Source: Sphingobium amiense
Lineage (GTDB): Bacteria > Pseudomonadota > Alphaproteobacteria > Sphingomonadales > Sphingomonadaceae
Direction of reading: 5' to 3'
Length of the DNA stretch: 64,000 bases
Assembly (NCBI RefSeq): GCF_003967075.1
Contig: NZ_AP018664.1
Span: 2,170,001-2,234,000 of the forward strand
Numbering within the stretch: position 1 is the stretch's first letter; every line of letters starts with the position of its first letter. The notes under the pieces were generated by a model. It was not told the DNA's origin, searched no databases, and saw only the letters and a list, made by a program, of their open reading frames with translations. Shown here one piece after another: positions 42,938-52,040 of the stretch. The translations under genes and the position numbers were made by a program.

Positions 42938-43076
42938 ACGGACTCCCTCCCATAAACAGATTTTCTTGTTTGATCCGGCCTATATTCGCGGATCCAAGTC
43001 GGCTACCGACATCGATTAGATTAGGTTCGCATCGACCAGCTATTGCCCATTATGCAAAGCAGGCTCTCACCCGAAT

Positions 43077-44411
43077 TCAGACCGCACGCACCTTCAGATC
43101 GGAGGATTTCTGTTCGGATTCCACTTCATTGGCAAGGCGCCGATAAGGTGGAATGGCCCAGAGATACATCAATGCCGAAAACAGCATCATCGGCGGAATG
43201 ACCATGATCGTGGCGTAGCGGATGCCGGTGGCGAAGGGGAACAGATTGTCCGACGCCAGCGCCACCAGCGTGGGGCCTGCCATGCCAAGGACCAGCACGA
43301 TGAGATAATAGATGGCTGACACGCGCCCCCTTATCTCGCCGGGCACGACGTGATGCAGGGCGGCGTTGCCGACGCCGGGCGGAATGCCGGCAAACAGGCT
43401 CGCCACGCCGAAGACGATGACCAGGTGCCACGGGTCGGACTGCAGCGGATAGAATATGCCGAACATCGCGGCGCACACGATCGAAGCCGCGCACACCACC
43501 AGCCGCATGTGCGCACCGAACCGCATCAGCGCGTCGCCGATATAGCCGCCGCCGATAAGGCCGATCGGCAAGGCGACGAGCATGACGCTGCCGACGACCA
43601 TGCCGATCGTCGCCGAATCCCATCCGTGGACGCGCGTCAGCAGGGGGGCGATCCACGCCAGCATTCCCAGTTGCACCGTGTTGGCGGAACCCATGGCGAC
43701 ATGATGCCGCGCCAGGAGCGGCCAGTTCTGGCGGTAAAAGCCCTTGATCATGCTTTCGCCCGGCCGCCCGGCGGCAGTGGCGCTCGTCTTGCGCAACGGA
43801 TTGGGCAGGGTGGACAGAATGAGCGCCATGATCAGCCCCGGCACCGCGAGGATGACGAAAGTAAGCTGCCAGGGGCGCAGCGTGCCCAGCAGCGGCACGA
43901 CGATGTCGCCATGACGGCTGAGGGCGCCGATGACGACACCGCCCAATATGAACGCCAGCCCGGCCCCGACCGCGCCGCCCATGACGAAGATGCCGAGCGC
44001 AAGGCCGAGCCGATCCTTCTTGAAGGCGTCCGAGATCAGCGAATAGCCTGCCGGATTGAGCGCTGCTTCGCCCAGCCCGACGCCGGCTCGCGCGGCGAAC
44101 AGCGTCCAGAAGCTGCTCGCCAGTCCGCACAGACCCGTCATGACGCTCCACAGGCCAAGCGCAGCCCCCAGCAACCGTGTCCGGTTCACCCGGTCCACCA
44201 ATATCCCCATGGGGATGATCGCCACGGAAAAGGCGGTGATGAATGCAGGTCCCTGAAGCAAGCTGATCTGCGTATCGCTCAGCCCGAAATCCGCCTTGAT
44301 CGGTTCGACCAGCAGGTTGATGACGATGCGGTCGAGCGACGACAGCAGATAGGTGATCCACAACACCGCCAGCAGCAGCCAGGGATAGTAGCGGGATTTC
44401 TGGTCTATCAT
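43077..44411 (-). CDS. MFS transporter (paralog 1)
   Basis: A 444-aa transporter with twelve hydrophobic helices. The signature loop after helix 2 reads GILVDRVNRTRLL, and helix 4 contains 'AARAGVGLGEAALNPAGYSLISDAF'. This subgroup (spinster/aromatic acid-type) is common in sphingomonad catabolic clusters and imports organic acids. The ATG at 44411 (MIDQKSRYYPWLLL) matches its paralog at 52041 (MINRRSPYYPWLLL). A 17-bp dyad (GTGAC...GTCAC) lies 55 bp upstream. Confidence 0.93.
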   Translation of the reverse strand: MIDQKSRYYPWLLLAVLWITYLLSSLDRIVINLLVEPIKADFGLSDTQISLLQGPAFITAFSVAIIPMGILVDRVNRTRLLGAALGLWSVMTGLCGLASSFWTLFAARAGVGLGEAALNPAGYSLISDAFKKDRLGLALGIFVMGGAVGAGLAFILGGVVIGALSRHGDIVVPLLGTLRPWQLTFVILAVPGLIMALILSTLPNPLRKTSATAAGRPGESMIKGFYRQNWPLLARHHVAMGSANTVQLGMLAWIAPLLTRVHGWDSATIGMVVGSVMLVALPIGLIGGGYIGDALMRFGAHMRLVVCAASIVCAAMFGIFYPLQSDPWHLVIVFGVASLFAGIPPGVGNAALHHVVPGEIRGRVSAIYYLIVLVLGMAGPTLVALASDNLFPFATGIRYATIMVIPPMMLFSALMYLWAIPPYRRLANEVESEQKSSDLKVRAV

Positions 44412-44465
44412 GGCAGCAGCCTCTCCGGCGAAGGGGCGTCCTGCGCGGTCCGCCACTTATGTCCC

Positions 44466-44482
44466 GTGACTTGCAACGTCAC
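44466..44482. promoter_or_regulatory. GTGAC/GTCAC dyad upstream of the MFS gene
   Basis: GTGAC, TTGCAAC, GTCAC: 5-bp arms with a TTGCAA core, 55 bp upstream of the transporter start in a 215-bp gap. The core is like the other LysR-linked palindromes; regulator assignment is inference. The rest of the gap shows no gene. Confidence 0.35.
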
Positions 44483-44626
44483 CCTCTCGCAACCCGTGAT
44501 GCCGGGCGATATATTGCTCTTCATGACATGGACATAACCCAGCCCCCTCCCCGGCCAATTCTCCAATCCGCAACGCAGGCTTTTATATGCGTCGCCGGGA
44601 CGATGGGCCGGGACGAAGGGCCGAGA

Positions 44627-44959
44627 TCAGCGGCCGGCGATCAGGGGCAGCGCGGCGGAAAATCCGGTCGGGGTCAGAATGCTGCTGTGCATCGCCTCGA
44701 CCATGGGCAGCGCCAGCGGCACGAACTCGTCGCGATATTGGGGTTCGGCGCGCATGGCGGCATAGCTGTCCGCGCGATGCTGATGATCCTCAAATTCCCA
44801 CAGATGGAAGACATGATTGAGGTCGCCGATGTCGGACGTCCAGAAGGCCAGCAATCTCATATGGCGCTTGGCGGACGGCAGCGCCAGCCGCTCGAATGCA
44901 TCGAGATAGCTCGCCAACATACCCGGCTTTATCCGGTAGCGCCTGAATTCATGGATCAT
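44627..44959 (-). CDS. NIPSNAP family protein
   Basis: A 110-aa dimeric alpha-beta-barrel protein. MIHEFRRYRIKPGMLASYLDAFE and 'LLAFWTSDIGDLNHVFHLWEFEDHQHRADSYAAM' are the two halves of the NIPSNAP ferredoxin-like fold. Members help in small-molecule catabolism as isomerase or monooxygenase-like proteins, but most are uncharacterized. It lies 46 bp downstream of the TetR gene and is likely in its transcript. Confidence 0.9.
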   Translation of the reverse strand: MIHEFRRYRIKPGMLASYLDAFERLALPSAKRHMRLLAFWTSDIGDLNHVFHLWEFEDHQHRADSYAAMRAEPQYRDEFVPLALPMVEAMHSSILTPTGFSAALPLIAGR

Positions 44960-45005
44960 GATTGTCCTCTTCCTCAGCCGGACGGTCGCAAAATGGCGTG
45001 CCGCT

Positions 45006-45674
45006 TCAATTCTTCGCCAGGCCCTTGGTCAGGCGGTCGGCATATTCGTCCCCGATGCGGTCGACGCTGTAGGGGCCATCGCTGCGAAACCACTGGCCGA
45101 TCCAGTTCAGCGCCCCCATGATCGCGAAGGTCGCGAGCTTCACATCACATGGCAGGATCGACCCGTCCGCGATCCCGCCTTCGATCGTCGCGCGGACGCG
45201 GGCATCGATGGCGCGCTTGTAACCGCGCACCTCATTGCGCAGGATGTCGGGCAGGTCACGGTCCTCCAACCGGATCATCACCGATCCGTAATCCACCGTG
45301 ATCAGCCGCGCATAGGCGCGAATGATGGCGCGCAGCTTTTCTAGCCCCGGTCCCGCGGAGCGTTCGATCCTATCGAGTTGTTCGATGATCACCTGGTTGC
45401 TTTGCCGGAAGCATTCGACCAGCAGATCGTCCTTGCTGCTGAAATAATTATACAGCGCCGGTTTGGTGATGCCCAATTCGTCGGCGATGTCGGTCATCGC
45501 GACTCGGTGCGAACCGCGGGCCAGGAACATGTCCGCCGCCGTCAGCAGCACCGCCATGCGCTTCGCCTGCCGCTCCTGATCGCGCGTCACGGCATTCTTC
45601 CAGAGGCTGGCCGGTCGCCTTGGTGCGCTCTCCAGCCTGTCCGCCGCAAGGGGACCGCGCTTGTCATTTGACAT
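45006..45674 (-). CDS. TetR/AcrR family transcriptional regulator
   Basis: A 222-aa regulator. After a basic leader, residues 38-85 form the helix-turn-helix ('AVLLTAADMFLARGSHRVAMTDIADELGITKPALYNYFSSKDDLLVECF'). The C-terminal all-helical part binds a ligand, probably an acyl-CoA, as in other regulators of thiolase clusters. It is divergent from the thiolase operon, and a TTAC...GTAA site lies between the two genes, so it probably represses both. Confidence 0.93.
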   Translation of the reverse strand: MSNDKRGPLAADRLESAPRRPASLWKNAVTRDQERQAKRMAVLLTAADMFLARGSHRVAMTDIADELGITKPALYNYFSSKDDLLVECFRQSNQVIIEQLDRIERSAGPGLEKLRAIIRAYARLITVDYGSVMIRLEDRDLPDILRNEVRGYKRAIDARVRATIEGGIADGSILPCDVKLATFAIMGALNWIGQWFRSDGPYSVDRIGDEYADRLTKGLAKN

Positions 45675-45686
45675 GGTGCATCCTTA

Positions 45687-45700
45687 TTACTAGTCGGTAA
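45687..45700. promoter_or_regulatory. putative TetR operator between tetR and the thiolase operon
   Basis: TTACTAGTCGGTAA has outer arms TTAC/GTAA and sits 12 bp before the tetR start and 36 bp before the thiolase start. The pattern TTACnnnnnnGTAA is usual for acyl-CoA-responsive TetR proteins. Only the outer four bases on each side are symmetrical. Confidence 0.5.
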
Positions 45701-45736
45701 CTTAATATCCAAAAGGTATGGACCAGGAAAGCCCTT

Positions 45737-46918
45737 ATGAGTCGGACCGTATATATCGCCGGTGTCGGCATGACCCCCTTCGTCAAGCCCAGCGTTTCGC
45801 CATCCTATATCAGCATGGGCGCCACAGCTACGCGCGACGCCCTGCGGGACGCGGGGATCGACTATGCCGACCTGCAGCAGGCCTATGTCGGCTATGTCTA
45901 TGGCGACTCCACCAGCGGCCAAGCAGCACTCTACGATGTCGGCCTGACCGGCATCCCGGTCGTGAACGTCAACAATAATTGCGCGACCGGATCGTCCGCC
46001 CTGTATCTGGCGCGCCAGGCGATCGCGTCGGGCGCGGCCGATTGCGTGCTGGCGCTGGGCTTCGAACAAATGTCGCCGGGCGCCTTGCAGGAACATTATG
46101 CCGACCGTCCGACCCCGTTGGCGCGCTTCATCGACATTGCGGAGGATACGCCCGGTGCGGGCAACGCGCCCATGGCGATCAAGCTGTTCGGCTCGGCCGG
46201 TGTGGAATATCAGGCGCGCTACGGCGTGGACGACGCGGTCTTCGCCCAGGTGGCGGTCAAGGCCCGCCGCCATGCGGAACATAACGAGCGCGCCGTATTC
46301 AGAGGGCAGGTCACGGTCGAGGAGGTGCTCGCCTCCCCGCGGATGCTGGGGCCGATCACCCGGCTCCAATGCTGCCCGCCCACATGCGGCGGCGCGGCGG
46401 CGATATTGGTGTCGGAACGGTTCGCCAAGGCGCGCGGACTCGACGCCCGCGTCGCCATTCGCGGCCAGGCGATGACGACAGATTTCGGTTCGACCTTTGC
46501 CGAACGCAGCCCGATGAAGGCGGTCGGTGTGGACCTGACCCGTGCTGCGGCGGACAAGGTGTATGAGGAAGCGGGCATCGGCCCGGAAGATCTGGACGTG
46601 GTGGAACTGCACGATTGCTTCACCGCCAATGAAATATTGAGCTATGAAGGGCTGCGACTGACCCCGGAGGGAACGGCCGCCCGCTTCATCAGCGATGGCG
46701 ACAACAGCTATGGCGGGCGCATCGTCACCAATCCGTCGGGCGGCCTGCTGTCCAAGGGCCATCCGCTTGGCGCCACAGGCCTTGCCCAATGCGCCGAAAT
46801 CAGCTGGCAGTTGCGCGGCGAAGCGGGGGTGCGACAGGTCGACGGGGCGCGCGTCGGACTCCAGCATAATCTGGGCCTGGGGGGAGCCTGCGTCGTAACC
46901 CTCTACGAGAAGCTGTGA
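45737..46918 (+). CDS. thiolase family protein (SCP2/lipid-transfer type)
   Basis: A 393-aa enzyme of the SCP-x/Ltp thiolase group. The nucleophile is C82 (VNNNCATGSSALYLARQA), with 'VVELHDCFTANEILSYE' and GGLLSKGHPLGATGLAQ carrying catalytic His residues. Such enzymes cleave beta-ketoacyl-CoA or perform retro-aldol cleavage, e.g. in sterol side-chain breakdown. First gene of a five-gene overlapping operon (thiolase, two hotdog proteins, SDR, amidohydrolase). It shares one base with the next gene (TGATG). Confidence 0.93.
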   Translation: MSRTVYIAGVGMTPFVKPSVSPSYISMGATATRDALRDAGIDYADLQQAYVGYVYGDSTSGQAALYDVGLTGIPVVNVNNNCATGSSALYLARQAIASGAADCVLALGFEQMSPGALQEHYADRPTPLARFIDIAEDTPGAGNAPMAIKLFGSAGVEYQARYGVDDAVFAQVAVKARRHAEHNERAVFRGQVTVEEVLASPRMLGPITRLQCCPPTCGGAAAILVSERFAKARGLDARVAIRGQAMTTDFGSTFAERSPMKAVGVDLTRAAADKVYEEAGIGPEDLDVVELHDCFTANEILSYEGLRLTPEGTAARFISDGDNSYGGRIVTNPSGGLLSKGHPLGATGLAQCAEISWQLRGEAGVRQVDGARVGLQHNLGLGGACVVTLYEKL

Positions 46919-47367
46919 TGCCCGCGGTCGATCGCGCCTATGTCGGCCACCGCTTCCGCCCCGTGGCCGCGGTCGTGGAGCCGCGCCGGCTGCACGCTTT
47001 CTTCAAGGCGATCGGCGAAACCAACCCGGCCGTCATTGACCCGGACGAAAGCGGGCTGGTCGCCATTCCGCCGACTTATTTATTCTGCCTGGAAATGCTG
47101 GATGCCGACAATCCCTTCGGCTTCGTGGAGGAAATCGGCATCGGGATCGGCGACATCCTGCACGCCGACCAGAGCTTCACCTATCATCGGCCCGTCCATG
47201 TCGGGGACCGGCTGACCTTCCAGGCGCGCGTCAGCGACATATTCGACAAGAAGAACGGCCAGCTGACCTTCGTCATCCAGCATGTCGCGGTTACGGACCA
47301 GAATGGCCGGCTGGCGGCGGAGATCCGCCGCACCTTCGTCATCAAGCAGGAAGCGCCCCTCCAATGA
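46918..47367 (+). CDS. FAS1-like / MaoC-N hotdog dehydratase subunit
   Basis: A 149-aa single hotdog domain of the FAS1-like dehydratase type: 'VEPRRLHAFFKAIGETNPAVIDPDESGLVAIPPTYLFCLEM' and 'LHADQSFTYHRPVHVGDRLTFQARVSDIFDKKNGQLTFVIQH'. The Asp-x-Asn-x-x-His hydratase motif is not present, so it probably needs its partner, the MaoC protein encoded next, for catalysis. It overlaps both neighbours (1 bp and 4 bp), which supports a 1:1 complex. This is like ChsH1/ChsH2 of mycobacterial steroid breakdown. Confidence 0.88.
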   Translation: MPAVDRAYVGHRFRPVAAVVEPRRLHAFFKAIGETNPAVIDPDESGLVAIPPTYLFCLEMLDADNPFGFVEEIGIGIGDILHADQSFTYHRPVHVGDRLTFQARVSDIFDKKNGQLTFVIQHVAVTDQNGRLAAEIRRTFVIKQEAPLQ

Positions 47368-47774
47368 GCGCCCGCCCGCTGCATATCGAGGAAAGCTTTC
47401 CTCCCATCACCCGCGCGACGCTCGCTTTCTATGCCGGCGCGTCGGGGGACGTGAACGAAGCGCATGTCGATCTGGACGTCGCGCGCGCCGCAGGATTTGA
47501 CGATGTCTTCGCGCAGGGCATGTTGGTAATGGCCTATATGGGCCGTGCGGTCACCAATGCCGTCCCACCCCACCGGCTGCGCGCCTTTTCGACGCGGTTC
47601 AGCGGCATCACGCATCTTTGCGATGCACTGACCTGCAGCGGCACGTCGGGCGAGCCGTTCGTGGAAGATGGCGAACGCCGCGCGGCCATCGATCTGGAAA
47701 TGAAGAACCAGGCGGGCGACATCAAACTGCTCGGCAGAGCCATCTTCGCGTGTGAACAGGACGAAACGCCATGA
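47364..47774 (+). CDS. MaoC family enoyl-CoA hydratase subunit
   Basis: A 136-aa hotdog protein with the hydratase-2 motif GDVNEAHVDLDVARAAGFDDVFAQGML: D29, N31 and H34 are the expected catalytic residues. It would hydrate an enoyl-CoA to the (R)-3-hydroxyacyl-CoA. Pairing with the FAS1-like protein before it is suggested by the 4-bp overlap and by each being only half the size of a full two-hotdog hydratase. It also overlaps the SDR gene by 4 bp. Confidence 0.9.
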   Translation: MSARPLHIEESFPPITRATLAFYAGASGDVNEAHVDLDVARAAGFDDVFAQGMLVMAYMGRAVTNAVPPHRLRAFSTRFSGITHLCDALTCSGTSGEPFVEDGERRAAIDLEMKNQAGDIKLLGRAIFACEQDETP

Positions 47775-48598
47775 AGAAACTGGAAGGAAAGGTCGCGCTC
47801 GTCTCCGGCTCGGGCCGAGGGATCGGCCGCGCCATCGCGCTGAAGCTGGCGAGCGAAGGCGCGCGCCTGATCGTCAACGATCTGGACGCCGATCCGGGCG
47901 ATGCCGTCGCAGCCGAAATCATCGCAGCCGGCAGCGACGCCATCGCCGTCAATGGCGACGTGACCGCGCCCGACTTTGCCGATCGCTTCATCGACGCCGC
48001 CACGGACGGCTTCGGCGGGATCGACATCATCGTCAACAATGCCGGCTACACGTGGGATTCGACGATCGGGAACACCCGCGACGATCAGTTCGACGCCATG
48101 ATCGACATCCATCTGAAGGCGCCCTTCCGCATCCTGCGCGCGGCCTCCGCGCCCCTTCGCGCGCTGGTGAAGCAGGAAAGCGCGCAAGGCCGCCGGCTCC
48201 ACCGCAAGGTCGTGAACATTTCCTCCATCGCCGGGCTTTCCGGCAATGCCGGCCAGGCCGGCTATTCGTCCGGCAAGGCCGCGATCGTCGGACTGACCAA
48301 GACGATGGCGAAGGAATGGGGCCGGTTCAACGTCAACGTCAACGCCGTTGCCTTCGGCCTGATCGAGACCCGCCTGACCCAGGCCATCGCGGCGGAGCAG
48401 GCGACCATCGACATCGCCGGCAACCAGATAAAGGTCGGCATCCAGCCGCAGATGATCGAGGCATGGGCCAAGACCATCCCGCTGGGGCGCGCGGGCGTGC
48501 CGGAAGAAGCGGCGGGCGCGGTCTATCTCTTCTGCACCCCCGAATCCGACTATATCACCGGAGAGGTGATCATATGCGGCGGCGGTCTCACGGGCTGA
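47771..48598 (+). CDS. SDR family oxidoreductase (3-hydroxyacyl-CoA type)
   Basis: A 275-aa short-chain dehydrogenase: SGSGRGIG (12-19), NNAG, S151/S152, Y165 and K169 (GYSSGK), and C-terminal 'YITGEVIICGGGLTG'. D37 in LIVNDLDA suggests NAD. Its close context with hydratase subunits and a thiolase points to oxidation of a 3-hydroxyacyl-CoA, the third step of a beta-oxidation cycle, similar to the SDR domain of the 17-beta-HSD type 4. Its frame ends 26 bp before the amidohydrolase gene. Confidence 0.93.
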   Translation: MKKLEGKVALVSGSGRGIGRAIALKLASEGARLIVNDLDADPGDAVAAEIIAAGSDAIAVNGDVTAPDFADRFIDAATDGFGGIDIIVNNAGYTWDSTIGNTRDDQFDAMIDIHLKAPFRILRAASAPLRALVKQESAQGRRLHRKVVNISSIAGLSGNAGQAGYSSGKAAIVGLTKTMAKEWGRFNVNVNAVAFGLIETRLTQAIAAEQATIDIAGNQIKVGIQPQMIEAWAKTIPLGRAGVPEEAAGAVYLFCTPESDYITGEVIICGGGLTG

Positions 48599-48624
48599 AC
48601 CGCGCGCGTAGAAAGGGCAATGCC

Positions 48625-49680
48625 ATGACCACCGGCCAGCACCCGTCCGCACCTGCCCCGCGCATATACAGCCTGCCGCGACCGGACTGGCTTGCGCTGC
48701 ATGACGAGGAGGCGATCGATCCCGCCCGCCCGATCGTCGACCCGCATCATCATCTGTGGGACCGTCCAGGCGAGCCCTATCTGGCCGATGCCGCGATCGC
48801 CGACATGACGTCGGGCCACAATATCGTGGCGAGCGTCTATGTCGAATGTCACAGCATGTATCGGCCCGACGGACCCGAAGCGATGCGCCCGGTCGGCGAG
48901 GTCGAGTTCGCGGCGCGAGTCGCCACGCTTGCGCAGCAGGATGGCGACGGGTCGCCGGCCCTCTGCGCCGGGATCGTCGGCCATGCCGATCTGATGCTGG
49001 GCGATGACGTCCGCGCCGTGCTGGAGGCGGAGATCGCCGCCGGCGGCGGGCATTTCCGAGGCATCCGGCATTCCACTGCCCATGACGCGGACCCTGTCGT
49101 CGGCAGCATCTATCCGGTGCGCCCACAGGAATTGATGGCTGAAACCGCCTTCCGCCGGGGTTTTGCTCACCTGGCGCATCTCGGCCTCAGCTTCGATTCC
49201 TGGCTGTTCCATCCGCAGATGGACGAGTTGCTCGACCTCGCCCGTGCCTTTCCCGAAACCACGATCGTGCTCAACCATTGCGGCGGCCCGATCGGCGTGG
49301 GCCGCTATGCCGATGATCGCGCAGCGGTGTTCCGCGACTGGAAGGCCGCAATCGGTCGGATCGCGGCGGCGCCGAATGTCCATATGAAGCTGGGCGGCCT
49401 CGCCATTCGCTTGCTCGGCCGCCTTTATGAGAAGCGGCCGGTGCCGCCCTCGTCCGAGGAACTGGCGTCCGCATGGCGCCCCTATATGGACAGTTGCATC
49501 GACATGCTCGGGCCGGATCGCTGCATGTTCGAAAGCAATTTCCCGCCGGACAAGGGGCAATGCAGCTATCGCACCCTGTTCAACGCGTTCAAACGCATCG
49601 CTGCATCCTATGGCGAAGCGGAAAAGACGGCCTTGTTCTCCGCGACGGCGGGCCGGGTCTACCGGCTTGAGCTGGACTGA
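48625..49680 (+). CDS. amidohydrolase family protein (PDC-hydrolase-like)
   Basis: A 351-aa TIM-barrel hydrolase of the amidohydrolase-2 superfamily. The metal motif is VDPHHHLWD (H41-H43), with 'NIVASVYVECHSMYR', 'ETTIVLNHCGGPIG' and 'RCMFESNFPPDKG' as later core motifs. Related enzymes open lactones such as 2-pyrone-4,6-dicarboxylate. Last gene of the thiolase operon. Its last 22 bp overlap the end of the convergent LysR gene. Confidence 0.88.
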   Translation: MTTGQHPSAPAPRIYSLPRPDWLALHDEEAIDPARPIVDPHHHLWDRPGEPYLADAAIADMTSGHNIVASVYVECHSMYRPDGPEAMRPVGEVEFAARVATLAQQDGDGSPALCAGIVGHADLMLGDDVRAVLEAEIAAGGGHFRGIRHSTAHDADPVVGSIYPVRPQELMAETAFRRGFAHLAHLGLSFDSWLFHPQMDELLDLARAFPETTIVLNHCGGPIGVGRYADDRAAVFRDWKAAIGRIAAAPNVHMKLGGLAIRLLGRLYEKRPVPPSSEELASAWRPYMDSCIDMLGPDRCMFESNFPPDKGQCSYRTLFNAFKRIAASYGEAEKTALFSATAGRVYRLELD

Positions 49681-50618
49681 CCGGCCGAACCGGCGACAAG
49701 ATGCTCGATCAGCAATCGCGTCGCGGCCGATCGCCGTTCGGGCTCGCGCGCGCACAGCACCAATGATCGCCGCGCCCAGCTTTCATCCAGCTTGCGAACC
49801 ATGAAGGCATTGTCGTCGGCATGCGGGTAGGCGGCCGCGGCCGGCAGGATGGCGACGCCCAGACCTTCCGACACCATATGACGGATCGATTCGAAACTGG
49901 TGGCATGGGCGCGCTCGTTAAGCTGCTGGCCCATCGCATGGACCTGCTGCCGATAGAGCGACAATAGCGCACTGTCCCGCTGCATCCCGATGAACGGATC
50001 GCCGATCAGATCCTCCAGCCGGATCGAAGCGCGCCCGCCCAGCGCGTGATCCATCGGCAGGATGACCACCAGTTCGTCTTCCAGCCACGGAATGATGCTG
50101 AGGTCGCTGGGCGGCAAGGTTCCTGAAATCAGCGCCAGATCGGCCGTGCCGACCGAAACCGCATGGGCGGCCGCCGCGCTCGTCTCCTCGGTGATCATGA
50201 CCTCGATGCCGGGGTTGGCGACGGTGAACGCCGCCAGCTTGGCCGGCAGCTCGCCGACCGTCGCCGACATATGCGCGTGGAGCCGCACCAGCCCCCGCGC
50301 CCCGCCCCGCGCCGCCTCCAGGTCGAGCGCCATCCGGTCGAGCCGTTCGAACACATCGTAGAGTTGCGACACGAATGTCTTGCCCGCGTCGGTGAGCGAG
50401 ACCCCCCGGTCGCGCCGATCGAAAAGCAACACCCCGATCCGGGCCTCCAGTTCGGCGACGCGCCGGCTGACGGCCGATAGGGATGTATTTTCGCGCTGCG
50501 CCGCGGCGGCGAAGCTCTGCTCTTCGGCCGCCGCGACGATGAGCCTCAGGCTGACGAGGTCGAGCCCCAGCCTGGCCCATTTCGCCCGTACCGGCGGCGA
50601 TCGCGACGTCATGCTCAT
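49659..50618 (-). CDS. LysR family transcriptional regulator (paralog 2)
   Basis: A 319-aa regulator whose N-terminal domain ('LDLVSLRLIVAAAEEQSFAAAAQRENTSLSAVSRRVAELEARIGVLLFDRRDRGVSLTDAG') is nearly the same as that of the LysR at 40372; the effector domains are also clearly homologous. The start ATG at 50618 is used; an upstream TTG is less likely. It is 52 bp downstream of the hydrolase gene on the same strand and so might be read through from the MFS-hydrolase unit. Confidence 0.93.
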   Translation of the reverse strand: MSMTSRSPPVRAKWARLGLDLVSLRLIVAAAEEQSFAAAAQRENTSLSAVSRRVAELEARIGVLLFDRRDRGVSLTDAGKTFVSQLYDVFERLDRMALDLEAARGGARGLVRLHAHMSATVGELPAKLAAFTVANPGIEVMITEETSAAAAHAVSVGTADLALISGTLPPSDLSIIPWLEDELVVILPMDHALGGRASIRLEDLIGDPFIGMQRDSALLSLYRQQVHAMGQQLNERAHATSFESIRHMVSEGLGVAILPAAAAYPHADDNAFMVRKLDESWARRSLVLCAREPERRSAATRLLIEHLVAGSAGQSSSSR

Positions 50619-50670
50619 CAAGCCCTTGCAGCTATGGCGAAGCGCGCTGCCCCGCTCATGGTCCTGCCTC

Positions 50671-51960
50671 TCAGCTAGCCGCAGGAAAGCGCATCTTCAA
50701 CCATTTGACGATGATCGCCATGCCCTTGTCCCGTTCGGTCAGCGGCAGGCCGTAATGGTCGCCGTCGATGAAATCCATCGTCTTGTCGGTCGACGGGCAG
50801 GCGTCCACCTGCGCCTTGTTGTCGTCGGGGAAGCAGACATTGTCGCCGCGATAGGCCAGCATCAGCAGCGGCTCGTGGATCGAGCCCAGATTGCGCAGCA
50901 CATTGGCGCGCGATGCCGTCGACCAGCTGCTGAGCCACGCGCGCGGGGTGATGTATCGGGAAAAACCGCCCGGACCGTAATTGCCGCGCATCACATCGGT
51001 CGTGGCGACCGATCCCACTTCCCGCCGCGATTCCCAGCTATGGAGCGACAAGTCGCAATAGGCCGGGTTCGCCTCCGTGCGGTAGATGATCATATAGCGC
51101 CCGGCAACCGCGCGACGGCGGATGAAATGCTGTTCCTCGACAGGCAGGTCGGCAAAGCCGGGTTCCGCCATTTTGGCCTTGTAGAAGGCGTTTTCCGCGA
51201 TCCATCCGCGGGCCTTCGCGTCCAGACGCGCGACCCGCGCGGCCTGGGCCGCACGATAACGTTCCAGAAATTCCGGCGCATATCGGCTGGATTCCGGCGG
51301 CTCGCGATATCCGTTGGCGGGATTATACATGTCGAGCGCGGGATCGACCGACAGCGGATCATCCTCGTTCACCACCGACGGATCGATGACGCTCAGCATC
51401 AGCGCCCCCTCGCCCGGATGGGTCGCCATCATGATGAGCCCGTCGGCGCGGGGCATCTCGATCGAATTGAGGTCCAGCGGCTCGCCGGCCGCCGTATCGG
51501 TCAGCCGTTCGCCCGGCGTCTTGCTCGCCTGTTCCTGGTAGAAGGTGAAGAGGCCGCCGCCGCCGCTATTGCCGACCAGCACGATCTTCTCGAACCCCAT
51601 TTCCTCCTTCAGGAACCGGAAGCCGGCGGCGAGATCCTGGACGATCTTCTCATGCTCGCAATCGACATCGTTGTTGAGGCCGCGGCACTGATGCCCATAA
51701 GCGGCATAGCCCGCCTCCAGCACATGCGGGATCACATAATGCTGGCTCATGTCCGCGCGCGGATGAGAGAAGCAGACGACCGTCTTTTCCCCTCCGCGGG
51801 TATAGAGCACGCCCCGCGACGGCACGCCGTCGGCTGCCTTGAACGGCAGGATGCGCGTCTGCGTCCCTTCGGGCAGTCCGGGAAAATCGATGACGCCCAC
51901 GCCCGGCGCAGACACCTGATGCTGGGTATGCCGTTTCCCTTCCACTGCGATTTCAGCCAT
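50671..51960 (-). CDS. alpha/beta hydrolase
   Basis: A 429-aa enzyme of the alpha/beta-hydrolase fold with the nucleophile elbow VLVGNSGGGGLF (S132), 'LLMLAYRGDNVCFPDDN' near the acid and 'DFIDGDHYGLPLTERDKG' with the catalytic His. It is longer than usual owing to a helical insert between about residues 225 and 340 (cap domain). No signal peptide is present. It lies between the MFS and LysR genes on the same strand. Likely acts on an ester or amide of the imported substrate. Confidence 0.88.
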   Translation of the reverse strand: MAEIAVEGKRHTQHQVSAPGVGVIDFPGLPEGTQTRILPFKAADGVPSRGVLYTRGGEKTVVCFSHPRADMSQHYVIPHVLEAGYAAYGHQCRGLNNDVDCEHEKIVQDLAAGFRFLKEEMGFEKIVLVGNSGGGGLFTFYQEQASKTPGERLTDTAAGEPLDLNSIEMPRADGLIMMATHPGEGALMLSVIDPSVVNEDDPLSVDPALDMYNPANGYREPPESSRYAPEFLERYRAAQAARVARLDAKARGWIAENAFYKAKMAEPGFADLPVEEQHFIRRRAVAGRYMIIYRTEANPAYCDLSLHSWESRREVGSVATTDVMRGNYGPGGFSRYITPRAWLSSWSTASRANVLRNLGSIHEPLLMLAYRGDNVCFPDDNKAQVDACPSTDKTMDFIDGDHYGLPLTERDKGMAIIVKWLKMRFPAAS

Positions 51961-52040
51961 GATCCTGTCCTTTCTTGTCCATCTGCGGCGGGTCGCGATC
52001 CCCATGGGTTCGTCGCGACCTGGCCATCTGTTTCATCGGT

